Part shown: piece after piece, positions 1 to 8,517 of the stretch
Layout: each line of letters opens with the position of its first letter
Position numbering within the stretch: position 1 is the stretch's first letter
Origin: an uncultured Blautia sp.
GTDB taxonomy: Bacteria > Bacillota > Clostridia > Lachnospirales > Lachnospiraceae
Direction: 5' to 3'
Length of the DNA stretch: 25,573 nt
Assembly: GCA_934373235.1 (NCBI GenBank)
Contig: CAKROW010000038.1
Coordinates: 1-25,573, forward strand
Program-made: the position numbers and the translations under genes
The notes under the pieces: model-generated
The model's input: only the letters and a program-made list of their open reading frames with translations
Told to the model about the DNA's origin: nothing
Database searches by the model: none

Positions 1-2
1 GA

Positions 3-1460
3 ATTAATGAACATCACAAGATTATTTCAACAGAAGGATTTGATTCTCAAAGCTTAGGAATACGTACTTTGATACATTTCTTTTTTATAGATGAAGAACA
101 TATTTTGGGAAAAAGAACTGTTCTAGATTCACCAAGCTACAGCAAGATTAATGCATACCTGTGTGCATTGAATTTCTTGTTGACCGGTGATGATTCTATG
201 CATTTGATGCCGGAAGAAACTAAGGAAGAACGTGAGCGGAGAATCACTGAGCGTACAGGAGTTATTGCCTATTTGAATCAGAAAATTGAAGAATTATCTC
301 AAAGAAAAGCGGAGCTCGAGGCTAGGGAAGCAGTTGGGGAAACTGATGCAGAAGGAAGAATAGAAGAGTTACTTTCAGCGATTGAAGAGATAGAAAATGA
401 AATAGGAACAGCTTCATCAGAAAATAGAGAATTAGTGAGAGAGAGATACGAAATTAGTACGAAAATTGAGGAAGCATTGTTCCTTAAAGATAGGTATCGT
501 GTATTAAAATCTCAATATGAAGCGGACATATTGCGCCTACAATTTATATGCGATGGAGAAAGAAAAGAAGATACTATTGATGAGGCAGTTGCGTGTCCAT
601 TTTGTAATCATGAAATAGAAAAAGGAACTGTAGCGCATGAATCATACATAGAGTCTGCAACAATAGAGATTCAAAGGATTCAGCTACAGATCAGTGATTT
701 GATTTCTGCTGAATCAGATGTTTGCGAAGGCATTGATAAGTACGAAAGAAAATTGCAAGAGATAGATGATCAGATTGCTGAAATTACAAATTCGATTAAT
801 GGAGAATTAAAACCAAGGGCTGCAGAACTCAGGCAGTCGGTTGAAGCTTATAAAGAAATTTTAAGAGCTAAGCAAGAGATATATGCAATTGATGCTATGG
901 CAACAGAGCTTAATACAGATGTATTTGAAAAAGAAAATGAAGAAGATGGTGAAAGTGCAAAGTTTAAAGGAAGAGAACTTATCGATAAAGATACCTGGAA
1001 GGTTTTGAGTGATAACCTAAATTCAATGATAAAAGAGTGTGGATATCCAAATTCACCGGAATCCAGATTGAATATAGATACATTAGATGTGGTAGTTGGT
1101 GGAAAATTTAAGAAGGATCAAGGAAAGGGATATAGAGCCTATCTGAATACAATTATGTTATTTAACCTTATGAAGTATTTGGAAGAAAACGCAATTTATG
1201 CACCACATCTTTTGATTTTAGATTCACCAATACTGTCCTTAAAGGAGAAAAAACACAAAATTACAGAGAAAGAAAAAGCCACACCTGGAATGCGGGAATC
1301 CCTGTTCAAATATATTGTAAATCATTACGGAAACAATCAGGTGATTATTGCAGAAAATGAAATTCCGGAAGGAGTAGATTACTCATCTGTTAATTTAATT
1401 GAATATACAACAGACGAAAGAGAAGGCACCTATGGGTTCCTTAAAAGCGTAAAAAATTAA
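3..1460 (+). CDS. Rad50/SMC-like ABC ATPase, 5'-truncated by the window edge
   Basis: The reading frame is open back to base 3 without a stop, so the true start and the Walker A motif lie outside; the TTG at 69 is internal. The visible part is mostly charged coiled coil (roughly residues 75-195 and 215-300), interrupted near residue 197 by CPFC, a Zn-hook-like Cys-x2-Cys. The C-terminal ATPase half has a GKGYRAYLNT segment and a Walker B-like strand HLLILDSPILSLKE near residue 400, followed by QVIIAENE. This layout matches Rad50/SMC-like ATPases common in defence loci, including DUF3732/ABC-three-component types, but I cannot fix the subfamily. Such proteins usually sense or tether DNA and work with a partner, which may be encoded upstream. 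It is 31 nt before the Xre gene. Confidence 0.75.
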   Translation: MNEHHKIISTEGFDSQSLGIRTLIHFFFIDEEHILGKRTVLDSPSYSKINAYLCALNFLLTGDDSMHLMPEETKEERERRITERTGVIAYLNQKIEELSQRKAELEAREAVGETDAEGRIEELLSAIEEIENEIGTASSENRELVRERYEISTKIEEALFLKDRYRVLKSQYEADILRLQFICDGERKEDTIDEAVACPFCNHEIEKGTVAHESYIESATIEIQRIQLQISDLISAESDVCEGIDKYERKLQEIDDQIAEITNSINGELKPRAAELRQSVEAYKEILRAKQEIYAIDAMATELNTDVFEKENEEDGESAKFKGRELIDKDTWKVLSDNLNSMIKECGYPNSPESRLNIDTLDVVVGGKFKKDQGKGYRAYLNTIMLFNLMKYLEENAIYAPHLLILDSPILSLKEKKHKITEKEKATPGMRESLFKYIVNHYGNNQVIIAENEIPEGVDYSSVNLIEYTTDEREGTYGFLKSVKN

Positions 1461-1491
1461 TAGTTGTTGAAGAACTAAGAGGAGAACTTAT

Positions 1492-1725
1492 ATGGCGAAG
1501 GTAATCAGTTATAACAAACTTTGGAAATTGTTAATTGATCGCGGACTTAAGCGCACGGACTTGAAGGATATGTGCAAAATTAGTTCAGCTTCAATTGCAA
1601 AGCTTGGAAAAAATGAAAACCTGACGACGGGAGTCCTGCAAAAGATATGCACGGGACTAGAATGCGATGTGTCGGATATTATGGAGATGATAGATGTTCT
1701 AGATGAAGATACTATAGGCAAATAG
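1492..1725 (+). CDS. Small Xre/Cro-type helix-turn-helix regulator
   Basis: 77 aa and almost entirely one HTH domain of the compact Cro/C1 (YozG-like) type: YNKLWKLLIDRG, then LKDMCKISSASIAKLGKNE, then LTTGVLQKICTGLECDVSDIM. The ATG at 1492 follows AGAGGAGA at good spacing. It sits inside the operon between the ATPase and the helicase, 22 nt before the helicase start. Probable role: DNA-binding regulator of the defence operon, perhaps autoregulatory. No operator is visible in the short flanking gaps, so its target is probably the promoter left of the window. Family assignment is firm; role is inferred. Confidence 0.85.
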   Translation: MAKVISYNKLWKLLIDRGLKRTDLKDMCKISSASIAKLGKNENLTTGVLQKICTGLECDVSDIMEMIDVLDEDTIGK

Positions 1726-1747
1726 AGAAAAATGGTGGAGGCAAAAG

Positions 1748-4700
1748 ATGGATACTCCGGTGAAAGTAATAAATAATATCACTGAAACGGTAAAGGATGA
1801 TCTTGTTATGACTTTAAAAAAGGGTAGCAAGGTATCCGTTGCTGCTGCATGCTTTTCTATGTATGCGTATAAAGAACTAAAGAAACAGATGGAAGGCGTA
1901 GATGAATTTAGATTCATTTTTACGGCCCCCACTTTTACAACAGAAAAGGCTACAAAGGAAAAACGTGAGTTTTATATTCCCAGATTGAATCGTGAAAGTA
2001 GCTTATACGGAACGGAATTTGAAATCAAACTTCGAAATGAGATGACTCAGAAAGCAATTGCACGTGAGTGTGCAGAGTGGATTAAGAGTAAGGCCGTGTT
2101 TAAGTCTAATACCAGTGGCGAAAATATGCCTGGGTTTATGACGGTAGATAATCAACAGAGTAAAGTGGCTTATATGCCAATGAATGGATTTACCACTGTT
2201 GATATTGGTTGTGATCGTGGTAACAATGCATATAATATGACTAACAGAATGGAATCTCCATTTTCTATGCAGTACATGCAGCTATTCGATACTATTTGGA
2301 ATGATAAGGAGAAAATGCAGGATGTGACAGATGTTGTAGTTGAGAATATAACATCTGCATACAACGAAAATTCACCGGAATTTATTTATTTCATGACTCT
2401 ATTCCATGTGTTCAGTGAGTTCCTGGATGATATCTCAGAGGATGTTCTGCCGAATGAGGCTACGGGCTTTAAGCAGAGTAAGATATGGAACTTGTTGTAT
2501 GATTTTCAGAAGGATGCTGTACTTGCAATCATCAATAAGCTAGAGAAGTACAATGGCTGTATTCTGGCGGATAGTGTGGGTCTAGGTAAGACATTTACGG
2601 CACTAGCCGTTGTTAAATATTATGAAAATAGAAATAAGACGGTTCTTGTCCTTTGTCCTAAGAAGTTGGCTGAGAACTGGAACACATATAAAGATAACTA
2701 TGTGAATAATCCGATTGCAACTGATCGTCTGAATTACGATGTCTTATTCCATACAGACCTTTCGCGTAATGGTGGTATGTCAAATGGCTTGGATTTAGAT
2801 AGATTAAACTGGGGCAATTATGACTTGGTTGTAATTGATGAATCACATAACTTCCGTAATGGTGTCGGTACACATGCAAATACCAAGGAGAACCGTTATG
2901 TGAAGTTAATGGATAAGATTATCCGTACAGGTGTAAAGACTAAGGTTCTTATGCTTTCTGCAACACCGGTTAATAATAGATTTGTGGATCTGAGAAATCA
3001 GCTGGCTATTGCATACGAGGGTAATGCTGAGAATCTGGATAGCAAGCTTAATACAACAAAGTCTTTGGAGGATATTTTTAGACAAGCTCAGAAGGCTTTC
3101 AACGCATGGAGTAAGTTGGATCCGGAAGACAGAACCACAGATGCTCTTCTTAGAACACTGGATTTTGATTTTTTTGAGCTGTTGGATAGTGTGACAATAG
3201 CACGGTCCAGAAAGCATATTGAGAAATATTATAGTACTGCAGAGATAGGAAAATTTCCTGAGAGGTTAAAACCAATATCTCTCAGACCGAACCTTACTAC
3301 TCTGGAGTCTGCAATTACCTACAATCAAATTTATGAACAGCTGATGTTGCTTACATTGTGTATCTATACGCCGTCAAATTATATATTCCCAAGTAAGCTG
3401 GATAAATATATGGAGCTGACGCATAACAAGGGTGCAAACCTTACTCAAAAAGGTCGAGAGGAAGGTATTCGAAGACTCATGAGCATTAACCTGCTCAAAC
3501 GATTGGAATCTTCGGTATGCTCATTTGCATTGACATTGTCCAGAATAAAGGACTTGATAAATGTTACGATTGGAGCAATAGATAAATTCGAAGCTTATGG
3601 TAGTGCGGATATCGATATGTACGAAGCATCAGAAGATGAATTCGACATGGATGACGGCAATACAGAATACTTCACAGTTGGTAAGAAGGTGAAGATTGAC
3701 CTTGCTGACATGGATTACAAGACCTGGAGAGATGAGCTCAAAACAGATGCTGAGGTGCTAGAGCTTCTTACGCTTATGGTGGCTGACATTACACCGGAGT
3801 ACGACACCAAGCTACAGACACTGTTTGATTTGATTTCAAAGAAGATTGAGAATCCAATCAATGAAGGCAATAAAAAGATAATTATTTTCTCTGCATTCTC
3901 TGATACAGCAGAATACCTGTATGAGAATGTCAGTGTATATGTGAAGAGAAAGTACAGATTGGATACAGCAATCATTACCGGTGCTGTGGATGGCAAGTCT
4001 ACGATTAAAGGATTAAAAGCTACTCTTAATAACGTGCTTACTTGTTTTTCTCCTATATCAAAGGGAAAAGCAGTGCTGATGCCGAACAATGATTACAATA
4101 TTGACATTCTGATTGCAACAGATTGTATTTCCGAAGGTCAGAACTTGCAGGATTGTGATTATCTGGTAAATTATGATATTCATTGGAATCCGGTAAGAAT
4201 CATTCAGAGATTTGGTCGAATAGACCGTATTGGAAGCAAGAACAACTATATTCAGTTGGTAAACTTTTGGCCGGATATGACTCTGGACGATTATATAAAT
4301 CTGAAATCTAGAGTAGAGACTAGAATGAAGATTTCCATTATGACTTCCACCGGCGATGATGACCTTATTAATGACGAGGAAAAAGGCGATTTGGAATACA
4401 GAAAGCAACAGCTTAAAAGATTACAGGAAGAGGTTGTTGATATTGAAGAAATGTCCGATGGAATCTCTATCATGGATTTGGGACTTAATGAATTTCGCTT
4501 GGATCTTCTGGAGTATATGAAGACGCATCCGGATATGGATAAAAAGCCGAAAGGTCTTCATGCAGTGGTACCTGCAACAGAAGAACTGCCTGAGGGTGTA
4601 ATCTTTGTTCTTAAGAATGTTAATAACAGTGTAAATATAGATAACCAGAACCGTATCCATCCATTCTACATGGTTTATATGGGAATAGATGGTTCAGTAG

Positions 4701-4990
4701 TTTGTGATTACTTGAATCCGAAACAACTGTTGGATGATGTGCGTCTACTATGTAGAGGGAAGAAAGAACCAATTAAGGAAGTATATTCAATATTCAATGA
4801 AGAAACGGATGATGGAAGAGATATGTCTGATATGTCAGAGCTTCTGAGTGATGCGATTAATTCTATCATAGATGTAAAGGAAGAGAATGATATTGACAGT
4901 TTGTTTTCAGCTGGTGGCACGTCAGCACTTATGTCAGATGTTTCCGGGCTGGATGATTTTGAGCTTATTTGCTTTCTGGTAGTTAAGTAG
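1748..4990 (+). CDS. SNF2-family helicase with N-terminal PLD-like domain
   Basis: 1080-aa superfamily 2 DNA translocase. Residues about 1-190 resemble the phospholipase-D-like domain often fused to these helicases (KGSKVSVAAACFSMYAYKEL). The ATPase core has the Q-like YDFQKDAV near 253, motif I ADSVGLGKT near 274, motif II DESHNF near 363 and motif III MLSATPVNN near 402. The second RecA lobe has ATDCISEGQNLQ near 790 and the arginine finger segment QRFGRIDRIGS near 820. All key helicase residues are present, so it should hydrolyse ATP and move on dsDNA. The HxK-type PLD catalytic motif is not evident, so that domain may be non-catalytic. Start ATG follows GGTGGAGG. The DUF4391 gene follows 17 nt later. 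Expected partner of DUF4391 and Mod; the exact role is not known. Confidence 0.9.
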   Translation: MDTPVKVINNITETVKDDLVMTLKKGSKVSVAAACFSMYAYKELKKQMEGVDEFRFIFTAPTFTTEKATKEKREFYIPRLNRESSLYGTEFEIKLRNEMTQKAIARECAEWIKSKAVFKSNTSGENMPGFMTVDNQQSKVAYMPMNGFTTVDIGCDRGNNAYNMTNRMESPFSMQYMQLFDTIWNDKEKMQDVTDVVVENITSAYNENSPEFIYFMTLFHVFSEFLDDISEDVLPNEATGFKQSKIWNLLYDFQKDAVLAIINKLEKYNGCILADSVGLGKTFTALAVVKYYENRNKTVLVLCPKKLAENWNTYKDNYVNNPIATDRLNYDVLFHTDLSRNGGMSNGLDLDRLNWGNYDLVVIDESHNFRNGVGTHANTKENRYVKLMDKIIRTGVKTKVLMLSATPVNNRFVDLRNQLAIAYEGNAENLDSKLNTTKSLEDIFRQAQKAFNAWSKLDPEDRTTDALLRTLDFDFFELLDSVTIARSRKHIEKYYSTAEIGKFPERLKPISLRPNLTTLESAITYNQIYEQLMLLTLCIYTPSNYIFPSKLDKYMELTHNKGANLTQKGREEGIRRLMSINLLKRLESSVCSFALTLSRIKDLINVTIGAIDKFEAYGSADIDMYEASEDEFDMDDGNTEYFTVGKKVKIDLADMDYKTWRDELKTDAEVLELLTLMVADITPEYDTKLQTLFDLISKKIENPINEGNKKIIIFSAFSDTAEYLYENVSVYVKRKYRLDTAIITGAVDGKSTIKGLKATLNNVLTCFSPISKGKAVLMPNNDYNIDILIATDCISEGQNLQDCDYLVNYDIHWNPVRIIQRFGRIDRIGSKNNYIQLVNFWPDMTLDDYINLKSRVETRMKISIMTSTGDDDLINDEEKGDLEYRKQQLKRLQEEVVDIEEMSDGISIMDLGLNEFRLDLLEYMKTHPDMDKKPKGLHAVVPATEELPEGVIFVLKNVNNSVNIDNQNRIHPFYMVYMGIDGSVVCDYLNPKQLLDDVRLLCRGKKEPIKEVYSIFNEETDDGRDMSDMSELLSDAINSIIDVKEENDIDSLFSAGGTSALMSDVSGLDDFELICFLVVK

Positions 4991-5007
4991 AAAGGACAGG
5001 TGATAGG

Positions 5008-5661
5008 ATGTTAGGATTGCCAAAGACCACGGAATTCAACAAACGAATTCCGAAACAAAAATTCTATGAAAATTTGGATGTATCACCTGCACTTAAGAAG
5101 GTGTTCGTGGATCAGGTCAAAACAATCTATTGGAGAAATAAGATTGCAACAACCACTGTGAACCTGGCACCAGGTACAAATGTTACAGAGATTGAGGTCT
5201 TTGAGGTTAAGCTAAACAGTAAAATGCTGGATGAAGGAATGCTTCGGCAGATAGATAAGGAAATACCGTATCACATCTTGTTTATTCTGGAATACCAAGG
5301 AAAGTATCAGGCATGGATAGGATATAAAGAAGCAGCAATTTCCGGTGCTGCAGCATTCAAGGTAAACAAGTATTATCATACGGACTGGATGGATGAAGAT
5401 GATTTGCCGGTGAAGCTTGAAGGTTTGGATATTGATATTGTTTATGAGAATTTTGTCAGACAGATTGCGGGAGATAAACTGCAGGTTACAGAAGCAGGAG
5501 AATCGCTGAAAGATTCTGTTGCGAGGGATGAAAAAATACAAGCATTGAAGAAACAGATAGAAACACTGCAGGCTAAAATCCGAAAAGAAAAACAACTTAA
5601 TAGGCAGATGTTAATGAATAATGAACTAAAAAAGCTCAAAAAGGAGTTGGAGAGTATATGA
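5008..5661 (+). CDS. DUF4391 family protein
   Basis: 217 aa. The N-terminus (LGLPKTTEFNKRIPKQKFYE, then FVDQVKTIYWRNKIATTTVNL) is typical of DUF4391, a family of unknown biochemistry found beside helicases and adenine methyltransferases in restriction-like loci. The middle (PYHILFILEYQGKYQAWIGYKEA) looks like an alpha/beta core. Residues about 160-217 form a Lys/Glu-rich coiled coil (EKIQALKKQIETLQAKIRKE), suggesting oligomerisation or a protein partner. The start follows AGGTG. Its stop codon overlaps the next start in ATGA, so the two are probably translationally coupled. Function is not known; a structural or adaptor subunit for the preceding helicase is my inference. Confidence 0.85.
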   Translation: MLGLPKTTEFNKRIPKQKFYENLDVSPALKKVFVDQVKTIYWRNKIATTTVNLAPGTNVTEIEVFEVKLNSKMLDEGMLRQIDKEIPYHILFILEYQGKYQAWIGYKEAAISGAAAFKVNKYYHTDWMDEDDLPVKLEGLDIDIVYENFVRQIAGDKLQVTEAGESLKDSVARDEKIQALKKQIETLQAKIRKEKQLNRQMLMNNELKKLKKELESI

Positions 5662-6608
5662 AAGGAACATTTACGTTTACTGTAAAAACGTATCCGAAAT
5701 GTGATGAGTATTTGAGAATACGTTGGAAAGATGAAGAATACAAAAAAATAGAGGATTTTATAAGCATACATCCAGAGTTAGAAGAAACCGAGTTAGAGAA
5801 GTGTATGGTGAATTATCGTGGCGTTGAAAAAACCTATAGAGCGTTTATCGATGATTATTCAACTTATGCTGATGAGTTGAAGTTTGTTGAATTTAATCCA
5901 TGTAAGATAATTGTGAATCAATCAATAAGAGCATCAAAATATTTCGTGGAGAAAACGGTTGATTGCTTGCAGACTGCACGATTTTTTGCGATGAAAAGTA
6001 ATTTGGTTTTAGATACAAATTACAACCTGCCTTGGTCGCAAGGATATGTTCTGCAGTACTTATTCCGATGTACATATTTCGGAACTGCTGCTACATGGTA
6101 TTCCAATACTTTCGACCAGTTATTGCAAGCAGTATATTGGGCATTTGAGTTATATACTGACACTGTAGACCGGGATGGAAATCCTTATAATGACTCGTGG
6201 GATGCAAAAAAGATAATGACTTTTTGTACGTATGAATTTGTTGTAGGAACATTAAAAAGCAAAGGTCTTACAGTTGTTCGAAGATTATTGACATCCTGTT
6301 CAGGAAAAATAGAAGAGGTTCGTTCTTGGGCCAATTATATAAAGCATAAAGGTGGAATTGACTATAAGGATTCTCAAGCTGAAGATCCATTTCAGATTTA
6401 CATTGCTCCAGATGAATCTGATATTACCTTAGAACATTTGGATGATAGATTTGCAATAAAGAATTTCAAGTCACCAATTGAAATTGACATAGATGAGAAG
6501 AGCAAAGTCATGTTGCAAGCGCATAGTGCGTTATATGAGTGTATAACAAAAATTATTGAAGCCATAGATTTTGATAAATATCAATTACAATTTGGAGGGA
6601 ACAACTAA
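5658..6608 (+). CDS. Unrecognised 316-aa protein between DUF4391 and mod
   Basis: I do not recognise a family with certainty. The protein looks alpha-helical and soluble, with no signal peptide. A short beta-rich N-terminus (GTFTFTVKTYPKCDEYLRI) is followed by helical blocks, several aromatics (QGYVLQYLFRCTYFGTAATW) and the segment RSWANYIKHKGGI near residue 230. That last segment recalls helical HEPN-like proteins of phage-exclusion genes, but the canonical R-x4-6-H spacing is not met. The start overlaps the DUF4391 stop by 4 nt, and the stop shares one base with the mod start (TAATG). It is therefore embedded in the translational chain and unlikely to be a random insertion. AT-rich relative to the helicase gene. 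A regulatory or toxic accessory subunit is possible but unproven. Confidence 0.8.
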   Translation: MKGTFTFTVKTYPKCDEYLRIRWKDEEYKKIEDFISIHPELEETELEKCMVNYRGVEKTYRAFIDDYSTYADELKFVEFNPCKIIVNQSIRASKYFVEKTVDCLQTARFFAMKSNLVLDTNYNLPWSQGYVLQYLFRCTYFGTAATWYSNTFDQLLQAVYWAFELYTDTVDRDGNPYNDSWDAKKIMTFCTYEFVVGTLKSKGLTVVRRLLTSCSGKIEEVRSWANYIKHKGGIDYKDSQAEDPFQIYIAPDESDITLEHLDDRFAIKNFKSPIEIDIDEKSKVMLQAHSALYECITKIIEAIDFDKYQLQFGGNN

Positions 6609-8506
6609 TGGATAAAATGAGAATGGTATCAGTCAATATGACTGCTCAAAATATTGAAAAGATAGGAGCTCTTTTCCCTAACTGTATCACAGAAACAGTA
6701 GATGAAAATGGGGCCCTAAAGAAATCCATCAATTTTGAGATGCTTCGTCAGATGCTTTCTGAGGATGTATTGGATGGTGATGAATCTTATGAATTCACTT
6801 GGATTGGGAAGAAGTCAGCTATTGTGAAGGCTAACAATCCTATTAGAAAGACATTACGTCCTTGTATAGATGAAAGTAAGGATTGGGATGATACAGAGAA
6901 TCTGTATATAGAAGGGGACAATCTTGAGGTTCTGAAACTGCTGCAGGAGAGCTATCTGGGGACTATTAAAATGATTTATATTGATCCTCCATATAATACT
7001 GGAAATGATTTTATTTATAACGATAATTTTAAAATAAATTCGGAAGAATATATTGAAGAGATTGGTCAGATAGACGAAGACGGAAACAGAATGTTTAAGA
7101 ACACTGATTCAAATGGACGGTTTCATTCTGACTGGTGTTCAATGATTTATTCACGATTATTACTTGCAAGAAACCTTTTAAAAGCAGACGGATGTATTTT
7201 TATCAGTATTAGCGATATAGAGGTAACTAATCTCAGAAAGATATGTGATGAAATCTTTGGTTCTTCAAATTTTGTTGCAGATTTAATTTGGGCAAATAAG
7301 GAAGGTGGAGGAAGTTCAGACAGCAAACTTTTTAGAATAAAGCATGAGCATATTTTATGTTATGCAAAAGATATAAATAATCTTGAAATTACAGGTGTGC
7401 CTATTAGTAATGCAGATAGATACAAAGGGAGTGATGAGTATGTAGCTGAAAGAGGCCCATATTATTTACAAAAATTGGGTATGGGTTCAATTCAATATTC
7501 AGCTTCATTAGATTACCCTATAGAAACGCCAGATGGAAGTACTGTTATGCCCGCTGATAATAACAGAGGTAAAAAAGCATGTTGGAGATGGTCAAGAGAT
7601 AAATATGAAAAGAATAAAGAGAGGGGATTCATAGAAATCAAGAAGGATTCACAAGGAATCTGGACTGTTTACACAAAGCAATATATGAATTGTGATAACG
7701 ACGGGAATATTATAGAGAGAACCCAGCGCCCTATGGGAATAATTGAAGAATATTCAAGTACTCAGGCCGCAAAAATGCTTGAAAATATGGGGCTGGGAGG
7801 ACTATTTAATTATTCAAAACCAGTTGATTTGTTGAAGTATTTGTTAGGACGATTAGATTTAGAGGAAGAATATGTATTGGACTTTTTTTCTGGTTCCGCT
7901 TCTTTAGCTCATGCGGTTATGCAAATGAATGCTGAAGATGGGAAGAACAGAAAATATATAATGGTACAGTTACCAGAAAAAACAGAGGAAAAGAGTGAGG
8001 CAAGAAGACAAGGATATGAAACTATATGTGATATAGGGAAAAAACGTATTCGACAAGCAGCAGATGTTATTAGGAATGAAAATCATAATAACAAATTTGA
8101 TGGAGGATACCGAGTGTTTAAGTTGGCGGATAGTAATATGAATGATGTTTATTACACTCCTGCTGAATATTCACAGAATCTTCTTCCTATGCTTGAATCT
8201 AATGTTAAATCAGACAGAACAGACTTGGATTTGCTGTTTGGTTGCTTGCTTGAATGGGGACTTTCTTTATCGTTGCCATATAGTTCTGAGATGGTAGAAG
8301 GATGTAAAATACATAATTATAACGACGGAGATCTCATTGCTTGTTTTGATGAAAATATACCAGACAGTGTTGTGAGAGCAGTCGCAAAGATGCAGCCGCT
8401 TCGTGCAGTTTTCCGTGACAGTAGTTTCGCAAACAGTCCTTCCAAAATCAACGTTGGAGAAATATTTAAGCTTATGGCACCAGACACTACCGTAAAGGTT
8501 ATCTAA
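6608..8506 (+). CDS. mod: Type III DNA methyltransferase (Mod-like, adenine-specific, beta class)
   Basis: 632 aa. The catalytic motif DPPYNTGND is at about residue 126 and the SAM-binding motif DFFSGSASLAHAV at about 425. The order IV before I, with a long middle segment, is the beta-class arrangement of type III Mod proteins. It should transfer a methyl group from SAM to adenine N6 in a specific recognition sequence; the middle segment (about residues 200-400) would be the target recognition domain. Length fits the family (about 600-650). The start overlaps the previous stop by one base. The TRD section is more AT-rich than the C-terminus: 17 G+C in 7021-7080 versus 27 in 8401-8460. Works with the Res product encoded 11 nt downstream. 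The recognition sequence cannot be read from the protein. Confidence 0.93.
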   Translation: MDKMRMVSVNMTAQNIEKIGALFPNCITETVDENGALKKSINFEMLRQMLSEDVLDGDESYEFTWIGKKSAIVKANNPIRKTLRPCIDESKDWDDTENLYIEGDNLEVLKLLQESYLGTIKMIYIDPPYNTGNDFIYNDNFKINSEEYIEEIGQIDEDGNRMFKNTDSNGRFHSDWCSMIYSRLLLARNLLKADGCIFISISDIEVTNLRKICDEIFGSSNFVADLIWANKEGGGSSDSKLFRIKHEHILCYAKDINNLEITGVPISNADRYKGSDEYVAERGPYYLQKLGMGSIQYSASLDYPIETPDGSTVMPADNNRGKKACWRWSRDKYEKNKERGFIEIKKDSQGIWTVYTKQYMNCDNDGNIIERTQRPMGIIEEYSSTQAAKMLENMGLGGLFNYSKPVDLLKYLLGRLDLEEEYVLDFFSGSASLAHAVMQMNAEDGKNRKYIMVQLPEKTEEKSEARRQGYETICDIGKKRIRQAADVIRNENHNNKFDGGYRVFKLADSNMNDVYYTPAEYSQNLLPMLESNVKSDRTDLDLLFGCLLEWGLSLSLPYSSEMVEGCKIHNYNDGDLIACFDENIPDSVVRAVAKMQPLRAVFRDSSFANSPSKINVGEIFKLMAPDTTVKVI

Positions 8507-8517
8507 GGAGGAAAACT

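Noticed and set aside
1461..4990. Xre regulator plus helicase as a toxin-antitoxin pair
   Set aside because: The HTH protein has no antitoxin-like extra domain and the neighbour is a 1080-aa translocase, not a small toxin.
5658..6608. Calling the 316-aa protein a HEPN ribonuclease
   Set aside because: The R and H near residue 230 are seven residues apart rather than the usual four to six, so the catalytic signature is not met.
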